Part shown: piece after piece, positions 32,778 through 43,078 of the stretch
Position numbering within the stretch: position 1 is the first letter of the stretch
Layout of the letters: each line of letters opens with the position of its first letter
Source of the DNA: Fragilaria crotonensis
Lineage: Eukaryota; Bacillariophyta; Fragilariophyceae; Fragilariales; Fragilariaceae
DNA: 64,000 nt
Reading direction: 5' to 3'
NCBI GenBank assembly: GCA_022925895.1
Contig: JAKSYS010000881.1
Coordinates: 496,001 to 560,000 of the forward strand
Program-made: the position numbers and the translations under genes
The notes under the pieces: generated by a model
Database searches by the model: none
What the model was told of the DNA's origin: nothing
What the model saw: only the letters and a program-made list of their open reading frames with translations

Positions 32778-32943
32778 AAGCACTCCAAGAGCCCGTACAA
32801 ATTCTGAAAACAAACCCGTTTGTGATTAGATGCTATATTCGCAGTGTTCGCAATGCTGGAAAGCACTCCAAGAGTCAGTGCAAATTCTGAAAACGAATGC
32901 CTTTATGTGATTGCATGCTGTATTCGTAGTTTTCGCAGTATTC
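32778..32943. repeat. Two-copy imperfect tandem duplication, 83-bp period
   Basis: A unit beginning AAGCACTCCAAGAG occurs at 32778 and again at 32861. The two copies share most bases through TTCGCAGTGTTCGCA-like text. The second copy runs up to the stop codon of the G8-domain gene. Confidence 0.75.
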
Positions 32944-35900
32944 AACACGAATCGCCATTAGCACATATACACTGTGACGACGAGCAGCATTTGTCAAACG
33001 CGACTTGTTCGAAACCCGACGGGCAGGGATTAGGGTTCAAAGCTGGAGGACTCTGACTGCAGAATGTTCCGCCACCACAAGTACCAGTAGCAGTGATCTG
33101 AATGTAAGCTCCGTAGGACGACATTGGGAGCAACACTCCTCCTCGTTCGAATCGATCCAGAACGTACTTCGTTGGAATCCATGGATATGTGGAGTTATAG
33201 TATTGCATGACCCACCCTGTGTTGCCGCCGATGTAATCATTGGCAAACTGCACCACTCGAATCGTTAGCAACCCAGTTGGGCTCATAAAATACGTGTTCC
33301 CAGAAGATTTTCGCACCGCTGCTGCAGAATCGGCTTCGGTAAACTGTGCCTTGCAACCAGATGATACACCATTCCAACAATACGGAGCCATGGCAAAGAT
33401 ATCAAAAGTGGTATCCGGTGGGTAGGCAATGTTCAACATTAGTGGAGTGTCCGGTCGAACTTCGATTTGTTGTACCTTGATCGTCCTCGGAGCTCCTTGA
33501 ATAAACTTCAGCAGCCACCCAAACCCTCCAACTACACCAGCGATATCCGCCTGTGCAGTTACTGGCAACCCATCATCAGCAGCAAACATTGGGCCGATAT
33601 GTTTGATGTAACCAAGAGCCGGGCATGGCTCACTTCCACCATTCGTGCACACTGATGACCCAACTTTGGCTTGTTCAACAGCGTCGAAAATGAGAGAAAT
33701 GTGACCAAGACCGCGTTCTGGCCCACTGGAGAGTTTGAAGAAGTTTACTGGGCCCTCAGGGACGTACACTGTTTCATTATCCGGTTGCCACCACATTCCA
33801 TTTCCCAACGCACTCGCAATAACAGAGCGCTGCCCGAACCCTGTGACGGAGCCGTCGTCGTCCAACCAATTTTGAAGCCTCGCAGACACCGATATAGGAG
33901 CGCCTGGACCACGGAAATCATTCAAGAGAAAACGTCGCCCGCATTTCTCAAAGGTAATACCTTTTGTTCCCTACAGTTGGCAGTAGCAAATTGAGGAACC
34001 AACGAAGCAACCAATTCATCGATCGTCAGCTGATACTTACCTGCATAATCTCAGGGTTAAATTGAGAGCTGTGAGTCAGAAAACTGAACACGCTGGAGCC
34101 AGAGCGACACCCGGTTGACGCGTTGGAGTCGCAGCCGCTGCTGCCGACAATGCTACCACAGTTACGAAACGTTGATCTTGTAATGATGTGCTCTTGATCA
34201 GTATCATACCAACCGAAGCCATTACCACCCATGCTATTGGCAAGTCCACCTGGTGGTAGATTCAAGGGCTCACCGGTCCTACAAGTAGCAAGCATGTTGT
34301 CGATCCAAAACCCAGCTTCAAGAGCCTCGATCGAGAGACCACAGTCGTGACACTCGAAGCCGAGCACTTCCATTCGGCCCGACCAGGAGCCGAGGCCGAC
34401 GCTCGGAGTGAGGAAGGCTTTGGAGTTGGTTAGACGCACCCACGCCTTATATTCAGTTGGGCACCATCTGCAATCTCCTTGCGCACACAAGTCCTTCTTG
34501 CATGTGTCGCGTCCTTCATCGGCGAAATTGAATGACCTGCCTGGATTGTACTCCAATACATTATTCGCATTGTAGTAGAGCGCCCCACCAAAATAAAAAG
34601 CACCAGCATGATACCACCACCATCCACTAGAATGGGCCGTGTTTCCGTCGAGTTTGTTCCCGTCAAGCGGGACAACAGACGAGGGTCTCATCTTGATGCC
34701 TCTGTGGGGTCCTAATGGCCCAGGAAGGTTGGGAAAGGCGAAACCGGCCCAGCCTCCGCTCGCCGCATTGCCGATCACCTCGTTGCGGACATTTGTGATA
34801 TAGAAACCAGACGCGGCCACATCAGCTGGCAATGTTAAATCAATCGACTGCGTGAAGATTTGAGTGGTCTGCCCACCCCCGTAAGGAATTTGAGGCCCGA
34901 TCATGTGAATATGGGCGGCCAAGTTGAAATGGATCTTGTTGTACTGCTCAACGCCATCCTCTAGGTAGTAGCAGAAACCAGCAACGTCGAAAGCGACATT
35001 CTCGGAAACTGTCACGTAATTCGTCCCGTGAATCGAGATGCACCTGTAGAACGATCTGTGAACAGAAGAGTCACGGAAGTAGCATTCTGGACAATCGTTC
35101 AACAGGTGGAAGTGAATCGGATATCGACCGAGGACGTTCGTTTGTCCCATGCGATACAACTCAACTCCTTCGACAAATCCTCGCCCCCCGTCACGGATGA
35201 TAATGTGACCTCCGAAACCGGTTAGACCAGTGTTCGGGCATGGTTCGTCCGTGTTGCCATGAATCCAGCGGCCGCTGCACTTGATGGTATTGGAGTCTGT
35301 CGGTTCAGAGTCGCCAGCCGATCCTTGCACCACGATGGCTCGAGTCAACAAACCAACTTCAGCTTGATAGGCTTGGATTCCTACATGCTTATTGACAATG
35401 GCGGATTGAAGGTAAACGATGGATCCAACAGCGGGACTGTTGTCGACCGATTGAACCTGGAGTACCTCATTCTCGTGCCACTCTTTGGAATCTTTCATGG
35501 CTGTTGACACCAGCACGATTTCCTGGCCAACCTCCCAATTAACATCCTCCTGGAGCCTCAAGGATGTGTCACCTGGTTGTGCAGTCTTGGCAAGTCGAGT
35601 CCATGTTTGGAAGAAGCGCTTGCCATGAAGCGAGAGGGTTCCGTTGACATATAAACCTTTGTACGTGGGTTCGGGGACGTTCGTGACTGCGTCTACTGGG
35701 CGACTTCCGTGCAATGTGATAGTCACCTTTGATTGTATGCGACATGTCTCAGAGCCAATTGTCATTTTACCCCGGACTGCGATTCCTGCGACGTCTAGAG
35801 TGATGCCATTTGCGTTTTCACCAATAATAAGCTCCGATGATGGTGGAATGTCGATTACTCCCAACTTCGTTGAAACGGATTGACGGATCACAACTCTTGT

Positions 35901-37423
35901 GTTCAGGGGGATATTGACGGATTGGTCGGGGAGGGGTGAAAACAGTGATATCCAATCAACCAATCCAACTTCATTGTGAGGACAGTTGGTCTGCTGAGAG
36001 GAATCGAGTGGTTGAGCTGGACGAGGCAATGTGATCCGCTCTGAATTGTTATCTGGCCCGATGATTCCACTAAGATTGGGGATTGTAGGCAAGAGGGTCG
36101 GCGCAGGTGCGACAGTAGGCAATGGCAGGGGAGGAGTGGGTGCGGGAGTGGTTGGATTTTCGGGCAATCCCAGATTCCCGGGCAAGTTGCAGTGCCTCCA
36201 CCCATCCGCCTGTGTGAGACAAAGGGCCTTTCCGCAGCACTGAGCAGTTGTGGAACAGCTGGTCCACATAGGTAAGCACCCAACCTGGGTATCTGGATAG
36301 ATGAAGAATCCACTGCATTGCGCGCAGTTCATCGCAGACTCATTACACCAAACGTCGGTGCCACCTGTTGATGAAGGAGAAATACATTTGAGCGTATATT
36401 CGATTACTACTAGCATAAACGAGCCTCAAGGACTTACAGTTTCCATAGTCCCAGCTACAGCAACCTATCCCTGATGTGGGACTCTGCGAAGTTTGTGGTG
36501 CCGGTGTCGGAAACCCAGTAGGCGCAACGGTTGGTGACGGACTCGTCGGCGCGGAGATTGGACCAGTCGGAGCGCCAGTTGGGGCCCCAGTCGGTGTGCC
36601 AGTTGGAGCGCCAGTTGGAGCGCCAGTTGGAGCGCCAGTTGGAGCGCCAGTTGGAGCGCCAGTTGGAGCGCCAGTTGGAGCACCAGTTGGAGCACCAGTT
36701 GGAGCACCAGTTGGAGCACGAGTTGGTGTGCGAGTTGGAGCGCGAGTTGGAGCGCGAGTTGGAGCACGAGTTGGAGCACGAGTTGGAGCACGAGTTGGAG
36801 CACGTGTTGGAGCACGTGTTGGAGCACGTGTTGGAGCACGTGTAGGGGCGCGTGTTGGAGCGCCTGTGGGAGCACTAATTGCAAGGCTTAATTGCGCGCG
36901 GGTTGGAAATCGAGTTGGGGCCCGAGCCAGTTCCCGGCGAGTGGTTGAATGACTTGTTTCAGGACGTCCGAGGTTTGAAGGCAAGTTGCAGTGTCTCCAA
37001 CCATCCGCCTGTTTGAGACATTGAGCATTGCCACAACATTCCGAAGTGGCTGAGCAGCTCGTCCACATGGCTAGACAGGAACCTAGCTCGTCAGGAATGA
37101 TGAAGAATCCACTGCACCGAGCACAATTTGCTGCGGACAAGTTACACCAAGCATCGCTGCCGCCTGATCAAAAAGGAAAAGAAAATGAGCCATTGATATC
37201 AACGGGATCTTAGGGGCCGCGATGACTTACAGTTCCTATAATCCCAGCTGCAACATCCGCTAGGTGCGGCGCCGGCCTCGCGTGCAGACGAGGTTGAAAA
37301 GGGAACCGGAGCAGATGCTTGTACTCGCACTTTCCTAATATTGCGATCTTCTTGAAAGGGTGTCTCGCCACGGGATAATGACGGAAAGCCCAAGACTAGA
37401 GACAAAGCAACTTGGTGTTTCAT
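32942..37423 (-). CDS. Secreted G8-domain, beta-helix protein with Cys-rich repeats
   Basis: Four exons: 37423-37231, 37163-36438, 36364-34041 and 33970-32942. Introns are 67, 73 and 70 nt with GTAAGT-type donors. The joins stay in frame for 1,423 residues. An N-terminal signal peptide, 'MKHQVALSLVLGFPSL', is present. Two copies of a Cys-rich module follow ('CCSWDYxNC', 'CSGFFI', 'MWTSCS', 'QADGWRHCNLP'), separated by an APTR/APTG linker of about 25 units. A G8 domain lies at about 440-560. A right-handed beta-helix region (about 650-900) has the CEMIP/PKHD1L1-like 'GRYPIHFHLLND'. The C-terminus is Cys-rich. The CEMIP and TMEM2 relatives act on extracellular polysaccharide. By analogy this may be a cell-surface or matrix protein; activity is not shown. 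Confidence 0.85.
36564..36876 (-). repeat. 12-bp coding minisatellite (APTG/APTR)
   Basis: About 25 tandem copies of a 12-bp unit, GGAGCGCCAGTT on + and its variants, inside exon 2 of the G8-domain gene. The encoded tetrapeptide is APTR in the N-terminal half and APTG in the C-terminal half of the array. The other strand's apparent VLQL and APVG frames are shadows of this array. Confidence 0.9.
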
Positions 37424-38187
37424 GTCCGTTGGCTGCAAATGCGGAGCAGAATGAAAAAGGTTGGGTGAGAAAAGTGGTGGTTTCGATTACTAATGCAACT
37501 TACATGTACGTTGCAGATCGTAGTTTCTCCTTGGATACGGTGTTCGGGTTTATTCCTGCATAACCCATAGTACTATGTCTCTATATTTTAATTGGTTTAC
37601 AGGAATTAGTCCATAGGTTGAATTGTGTCTGAATCTCGTACATACATGTATATCATACCACGCTAGAATCGTATTATTAACGGAGTGGCTGGTACATTAT
37701 AAACCGCGTGTAAGAATGGTGCTCGAGTACACCCTTTTACGACAAAAGAATTGACTCCTCGAACAAAAAAAGGGCTCTCCCACTGAAATGACTGGACAGG
37801 TCAGGCAAATTCGACATTTTGGATCTTGGCACAAAAACCCGTCGACACGAACTACCAGTAGTCATAGCAAGGCGCAAAGCGCAAACTGCTCGAGAGTTCG
37901 AGTACCAGGCAACGGTCTTTTTCTATCCTGTTCGTGTAATTATGAATCTTGTCATGTTCGAAGTTCCATTGAAATCAGACATGTCTAATCGGTTACTGGT
38001 CAATGGTCATTAATCAATGGTCACCGAGAAAGGTCATCAAGTCTTGCTTCAGTGCACGAAGTGGTGTGACGTCAAAAACCACCACTTTATGACTGGCAGC
38101 TGAAAAACAGATGACACCACGAAAGGAAACGGTGAGAGGACTTCGAGGTTCAGTATCCTGTACAGGTACCATTATGAAGGTGGTTAG
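37424..38187. other. Intergenic, no gene seen
   Basis: Holds the promoter side of the G8-domain gene and ends at the Copia element. No repeat or RNA gene is supported. Confidence 0.5.
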
Positions 38188-38561
38188 TGTTGTTTTCCCC
38201 TAGTTTCACGACAACACGATAGGCCATAAACCAAGCGTCTTGATATCGCAAACACGCTCAGAGTAAATTGGAAATAGAGAACAAAGTCAATCAAACCTTG
38301 ATTCTATTAACTGGATTGTTTTGAGAGAATGATCTCTTCAAAACACTCGCACTTTTAGTGCGTTTCCTAATACCGGCGTTTCCCTTGCTCGGAGACATCG
38401 GTATCTTCTTTGCGTTGCTTGCGACCGCAGGTTTTCGTACCACATCGGCCCAAGTTAGTTTGGCCACGTCCATAATCTTACTCTTACGGTTGCCTTCAGG
38501 GACCGTGTCGACTACACTAGTAACAGTACGCCCATGGCTTCCAGATCGCTCTTCCCCAACA
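38188..38561 (-). repeat. Copia LTR, left copy
   Basis: 374 bp, TG...CA ends on the plus strand as well as on the minus. Nearly identical to 42098-42468. It is the 3' repeat in the element's own orientation; the tail of the pol reading frame runs into it. Confidence 0.9.
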
Positions 38562-40210
38562 CGCTCCTCGACTGGAGCCGTGGGGTTCAATGCGAGGGTG
38601 TCGACGTGCGCGTGTCCGAGTAGCACAGCCTTAAACTTACGAAACAAATTCCCCTGAAGCGGTTTCGTGAAGAAGTCCGCTAAGAACATTGCAAGGGTGG
38701 GACAGTGTCGGATAGTGATGTTCGCATCCTTCGAGCGGTCCTTGATCCAGAAATACCGAATGTTAATGTGCCGAGACTTGGGTCCCGCGGAAATGCGCCC
38801 ATTTGTCTCGAGTTTGATAGCACTCTCATTGTCCTGCTCAAAATAACTTTCGTGTACGCTGTAACCTTGTGCCTCGAGGAACATCTGCACCGCCCACAGA
38901 GTGTTGGGTAGATAGTCGCTGGCACCGACCGTTTCGGCTTCCGTGGAACTCTTTGTTACCAACTTTTGTTTGCCCGACTTACAGGCGATGCCTCCTCTTC
39001 CGAACGAGATAACGCCACCAGTGTGGCTCTTCATGTCAGGGTGCACGGCAAAAGCGGCATCCACCCACGTGCGTAATCTTCCCATGTCGTCAGCGCCGAG
39101 AACACATTCGTCGTCCATGTGTCCCTTGAGGTACTCCAACACCCGTTTCAACTTGGACTGGTCCTGCTGTGTACTCTTTGCCACTCTCGTACACAAGAAG
39201 GCGATCGGCAGAAGTATATCCACGCGCGCACGTAGCGAGACGTACAACAATTTTGCGCACACGCTGTGAAATGTAATCCCTTCGGCCTTTTCCAACGGTG
39301 GTGAGTTTTCGTTAACATCGAAAAGATTCCTCTGCGCAGGGGTTGTGGCCTTGTGTACGATGTCCATGCCACACTCCGACAGCGCCTCCTCAAGGTACTG
39401 TTTCATGGTGATTACCGCCGTTCCCTTTCCCGTGTACCGGATCTTCATCCCGAGAAAGGAGTGCTCCAATCCGCGCGTTACTGTCATCTTGTCAAAACGC
39501 GCCTCGAGTCGGTCAATAATCGACGTTACTACGTCGGGGTTCACGTGCAATATCTTCGTGTCGTCCACGTACCAGGCAATGGTACACTGTTTGCCTTTGA
39601 TTTCGCAGTTCGCAATGCAAGAGTCGTATGGATTTAGCACGAAGCCCATTTCCTTAAGTTCACCGTAGAACAAGTCATACCACAACAGAGCCGACTTGAC
39701 GCACCCGTAGATGGCCTTTACTAGTCGGACGTACAGTACCTTGACTCCGTTCTCAATGGCCACGTTCTTAATGTGTTCCGGGTTTATTTCGCATAAAATG
39801 TCCACGGAGGCTCCCACAAACTTCATCAGCACGTAGTCGTCCATAAAAGCCTTAAGGTACGCTCCAACAACGTCGGCAGTTCCGACGTCACGGTTTTCGT
39901 ATGCGTCAATTAGAATGGACAGCATCAGCGCGTCTTTCGACACCGTTGGTGATGCTGTTTCGGATTTATCGTATAAGAACCGCTGGCGCCTCCCGTCGGC
40001 AACTGTGCGGCCCTTCAGTGTTCCATCAAGCTTCTCCTTGATCAGGTTGATGGCCTTGACGGCAGCCTTGCGCTGTTCCCAGGTCAGTGTATTCGGGTCG
40101 ACTGATTCGTACACCTCCAACTCTTCCAGTTGTGCAAACTCGTTCATCAATGCGGCCTCAGCCGCCTTGCCATGCTTCTTGATGCCGGCTTGTGCCGTCA
40201 TTTGGTTCAT
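38291..40210 (-). CDS. Copia pol part: reverse transcriptase and RNase H
   Basis: Part of the Copia fossil. The reverse transcriptase is recognised by 'TADVVGAYLKAFMDDYVLMK', the 'YGCVKSALLWYDLF' block and the catalytic 'IAWYVDDTKI'. RNase H is recognised by 'WVDAAFAVHPD', 'TKSSTEAETVGASDY' and 'KSRHINIRYFWIKD'. The order and sequence are those of Ty1/Copia. Confidence 0.85.
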   Translation of the reverse strand: MNQMTAQAGIKKHGKAAEAALMNEFAQLEELEVYESVDPNTLTWEQRKAAVKAINLIKEKLDGTLKGRTVADGRRQRFLYDKSETASPTVSKDALMLSILIDAYENRDVGTADVVGAYLKAFMDDYVLMKFVGASVDILCEINPEHIKNVAIENGVKVLYVRLVKAIYGCVKSALLWYDLFYGELKEMGFVLNPYDSCIANCEIKGKQCTIAWYVDDTKILHVNPDVVTSIIDRLEARFDKMTVTRGLEHSFLGMKIRYTGKGTAVITMKQYLEEALSECGMDIVHKATTPAQRNLFDVNENSPPLEKAEGITFHSVCAKLLYVSLRARVDILLPIAFLCTRVAKSTQQDQSKLKRVLEYLKGHMDDECVLGADDMGRLRTWVDAAFAVHPDMKSHTGGVISFGRGGIACKSGKQKLVTKSSTEAETVGASDYLPNTLWAVQMFLEAQGYSVHESYFEQDNESAIKLETNGRISAGPKSRHINIRYFWIKDRSKDANITIRHCPTLAMFLADFFTKPLQGNLFRKFKAVLLGHAHVDTLALNPTAPVEERVGEERSGSHGRTVTSVVDTVPEGNRKSKIMDVAKLTWADVVRKPAVASNAKKIPMSPSKGNAGIRKRTKSASVLKRSFSQNNPVNRIKV

Positions 40211-41645
40211 GATGTACCCAAAAACGGACTTGTTGAAATCGCTTGGCGCCGTTAGTGAGAACCGTTCGACGCCGCGTTGCGTGCCGAATGTTCATTAACA
40301 TGCTCGCGTTCTTGAAAACGGAGATTGTCGACTGTGAGTCGAGAAGGATCCAATCGGGGTCAATCTCATGTTCACCTTCCTGCGCCGCTTGCGCAAGGAC
40401 GTACACGTATTGCGTTAGTGTGATGGCGGGAGCGGTCGTTGTGTCGGCTGTTGGACACTCGCCAGCCATGTGTCCAGGCAGGCCACATCCGTAGCACGTG
40501 ACGTTGGGGCGGAGCTGACTATCGGTGCCGGCGACCGCGATGGCCGTGCGCTGTGCCAAGGTTAGACCGTGCAATGGGTCGCCGTTGGTCGTTGGTCGCG
40601 GTTGCTGCTGTCGTTGCTGGTTCCCGTTCCTTGGCCCCGTCGCGTTCGTGGGCGTCTTGTACATGACGAGGAGACTCTTTGCCGATACGATGTCCTTGGG
40701 GTAGTTGTCCTTTTGTCCCGCGTATTGGTTGGCGAGGTCGGTGATCAGAGTGCCGTATCTTGACGGGTCAGCGTTCCAAATCAAGCATGTGGCAATCGTC
40801 CGTTCTCTGGCCATCTCCTGTCGCGTCTTGTCGTCGCGCAACGTACCGTCGTCGGCTGTCTCACTGATCAACTTGAAATTTACCGCAACCGTGCCACCGT
40901 GCGTCTCGATTGTGTCCGACCAGCCGATCAGGTTTTCGGCGTATTCATCCGCGCTTTCGTTTGGTTTCTGTTTGCAGGACAAAAAACCGAACTGGGCGTC
41001 CAGAAGAGACATGAAACTATCTTTGTTGTCGTGGAATTGCAGCGTCACGCTTCGGATTTGCTTGAGGAGCCAAACACAGTCGTTTGCCATGGCCATCTCG
41101 TCGTAACCGCTGTGGGTCTTCACGCGTGCCTTCATGACCTCGCTACACTGTCCCCACGCAACGGCAAAGATGGTGGCCAGATTGCTCTTCAGTGTCCTAG
41201 TACGCTTGACGTTCTCCTTCACTTCCTCGGCAAAGATCATTTCCTCTAGTATTCCGGCATCCTCGACAATGTTGTCCGGCCTCTCAATGGTCGGCGCCAT
41301 CATTGCGGTGGCAAAGAGTGGCGCCAGATCGGCGGAGTACGATAACGTCTTTCTGGCGTACGCGTCCAGGGCCTCGACCGTTTTTCCGTACTGCCGGCGG
41401 TCGTTCTGTTCTTCGAAGCACTCGAAGACGTGGCCGCTCATGCCCTCCGTGTTGCCCTTGAAAACAGGGCGATTTCGTGTCGTCGTCGCTTGTTGCGTCG
41501 CGCCTCCTGTTTCAGTCCTCTGTCGGTTTGTGCCTCCACGGTTTCCACGTGCGCGGTTTGTCCTGGAGCGTCCGGCGGTGCTGGTGTTGCTACGGCCACC
41601 TGCCTTGCTTCCTCCGCTGGTGGCTGTGTCCGGAGAGGCACTCAT
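40158..41645 (-). CDS. Copia gag part with zinc knuckle
   Basis: Part of the Copia fossil. An Arg/Gly/Thr-rich N-terminus is followed by a helical gag-like core with the segment 'FLSCKQKPNESADEYAENL'. The CCHC zinc knuckle is 'CYGCGLPGHMAGEC', which in the family binds RNA. Confidence 0.8.
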   Translation of the reverse strand: MSASPDTATSGGSKAGGRSNTSTAGRSRTNRARGNRGGTNRQRTETGGATQQATTTRNRPVFKGNTEGMSGHVFECFEEQNDRRQYGKTVEALDAYARKTLSYSADLAPLFATAMMAPTIERPDNIVEDAGILEEMIFAEEVKENVKRTRTLKSNLATIFAVAWGQCSEVMKARVKTHSGYDEMAMANDCVWLLKQIRSVTLQFHDNKDSFMSLLDAQFGFLSCKQKPNESADEYAENLIGWSDTIETHGGTVAVNFKLISETADDGTLRDDKTRQEMARERTIATCLIWNADPSRYGTLITDLANQYAGQKDNYPKDIVSAKSLLVMYKTPTNATGPRNGNQQRQQQPRPTTNGDPLHGLTLAQRTAIAVAGTDSQLRPNVTCYGCGLPGHMAGECPTADTTTAPAITLTQYVYVLAQAAQEGEHEIDPDWILLDSQSTISVFKNASMLMNIRHATRRRTVLTNGAKRFQQVRFWVHHEPNDGTSRHQEAWQGG

Positions 41646-42097
41646 TCTTCCTTCGCAAGGTTGTCAACTGCGCGCCACGTACGCACTCCGTTGTCGGTGA
41701 TGAAGTGCACTTGACCTCGGTAGAAGTGCATTGCTGTTGCCTTCTGAGCCTTGTCCTAGTCCCACTCGCCGGGCCAGTTTCTTGGCTTGTTGACCTTGTT
41801 GGTGATTCTCAGTCGGTCACCTTTTGGATGATAGGTGCTGCTGCTCTTGTAGTGGCGCTGCTCAGTGCTGCTGCCGTTTCAGCGCTGCTCGGTGCTGCTG
41901 CTGTTGTGGTGCTGCTCGGTGCTGCTGCTGTCTCAGCGCTGCTCCGGTTGTTCTCACGACTTGCTGCGGCTTCCAGCTGCGCCAGTCGTAGTGATACGTT
42001 CCGTAGTTGCGTCGTCAATTGTTCAATTTCGTCGCTTCTATCCATGGGATTACGGAACATTGGGTGTGTTAGAAATGTATATTTTCTCTCAAAACAA

Positions 42098-42468
42098 TGT
42101 TGTTTTCCCTAGTTTCACGACAACACGATAGGCCATAAACCAAGTGTCTTGATATTGCAAACGCTCAGAGTAAATTGGAAATAGAGAACAAAGTCAATCA
42201 AACCTTGATTCTATTAACTGGATTGTTTTGAGAGAATGATCTCTTCAAAACACTCGCACTTTTAGTGCGTTTCCTAATACCAGCATTTCCCTTACTCAGA
42301 GACATCGGTATCTTCTTTGCGTTGCTCGCGACCGCAGGTTTTCGTAACGCATCGGCCCAAGTTAGTTTGGCCACGTCCATAATCTTACTCTTACGGTTGC
42401 CTTCAGGGACCGTGTCGACTACACTAGTAACAGTACGCCCATGGCTTCCAGATCGCTCTTCCCCAACA
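42098..42468 (-). repeat. Copia LTR, right copy
   Basis: 371 bp, nearly identical to 38188-38561. It is the 5' repeat in the element's orientation. Between it and gag lies a leader region with GCTGCTG-like triplet runs. Confidence 0.9.
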
Positions 42469-42700
42469 TTAGTGCTAAAGAAAACGGTAGACCTCGTGCT
42501 CAAAGCCATGTATCCACGGTCACTTGTGCTGGCGCATGCATGATCCACGTTGACCATATTGCAAGCAGAAAAGGAACTTGGACAATGGTCTCGACTTGAG
42601 GTTGCTATGGATTTCAGAGATCGCTGCTTTGAGAGCTGTCGAATGCGTTACGTGCGACACAAGATTACCACCAGCGCCTCACTATATTGATCACGCTTTA
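42469..42700. other. Intergenic, no gene seen
   Basis: Short spacer between the Copia element and the 112-bp tandem repeats. Nothing recognised. Confidence 0.5.
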
Positions 42701-43049
42701 TCCAGTTGTTCAAATGAGTGAACTGACCCAGCTAGTGAACAACTTGTGTTTCGATTCTGTTAACGCCTGTGAAACTCGCCGGGCAGAACTTTGAGGCGGC
42801 GCTTCAGCATTGTCCAGTTGTTCAAATGAGTGAACTGACCCAGCTAGTGAACAACTTGTGTTTCGATTCTGTTAACGCATGTGAAACTCGCCGGGCAGAA
42901 ATTTGAGGCGGCGCTTCAGCATTGTCCAGTTGTTCAAATGAGTGAACTGACCCAGCTAGTGAACAACTTGTGTTTCGATTCTGTTAACGCATGTGAAGCT
43001 CGCTGGGCAGAACTTTGAGGCGGCGCTTCAGCATTGTCCAGTTGTTCAA
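42701..43049. repeat. 112-bp tandem repeat, 3.1 copies
   Basis: Units start TCCAGTTGTTCAAA at 42701, 42813, 42925 and 43037, an exact 112-bp period; the fourth copy is cut after about 13 bases. Copies are almost identical. Each holds the inverted words GTTGTTCA and TGAACAAC. The array ends just before a TATA-like box, so it sits where an upstream regulatory region would be. Confidence 0.93.
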
Positions 43050-43054
43050 AAGAC

Positions 43055-43063
43055 TATATAAAA
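43055..43063 (+). promoter_or_regulatory. TATA-like box
   Basis: TATATAAAA directly downstream of the 112-bp tandem repeats and upstream of the plus-strand zinc-binding gene. A start site about 25-30 bases on would fall near 43,080-43,090. That would leave the ATG at 43079 at or before the transcript start, so either the box or that ATG may not be used. Confidence 0.4.
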
Positions 43064-43078
43064 TGGTGCCTTTCTGCC

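Larger units (their letters stand above)
38188..42468 (-). mobile_element. Ty1/Copia LTR retrotransposon (fossil, diatom type)
   Basis: The element is read on the minus strand and bounded by long terminal repeats at 38188-38561 and 42098-42468, with TG...CA ends. TTAG sits directly outside both ends and may be what remains of the target duplication. Parts recognised are gag with a zinc knuckle (40158-41645) and reverse transcriptase plus RNase H (38291-40210). I do not recognise protease or integrase, so the copy looks broken, with at least one break. The two repeats differ by roughly 2-3 percent by eye, which suggests a fairly young insertion. Confidence 0.9.

Noticed and set aside
36465-36952. 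VLQL-, APVG- and LERQ-repeat frames
   Set aside because: Shadows of the APTG/APTR minisatellite; the minus-strand frame is fixed by signal peptide, splice phases and Cys modules.
42701-43049. CRISPR-like array
   Set aside because: The 112-bp units are contiguous with no variable spacers, and the genome is eukaryotic.
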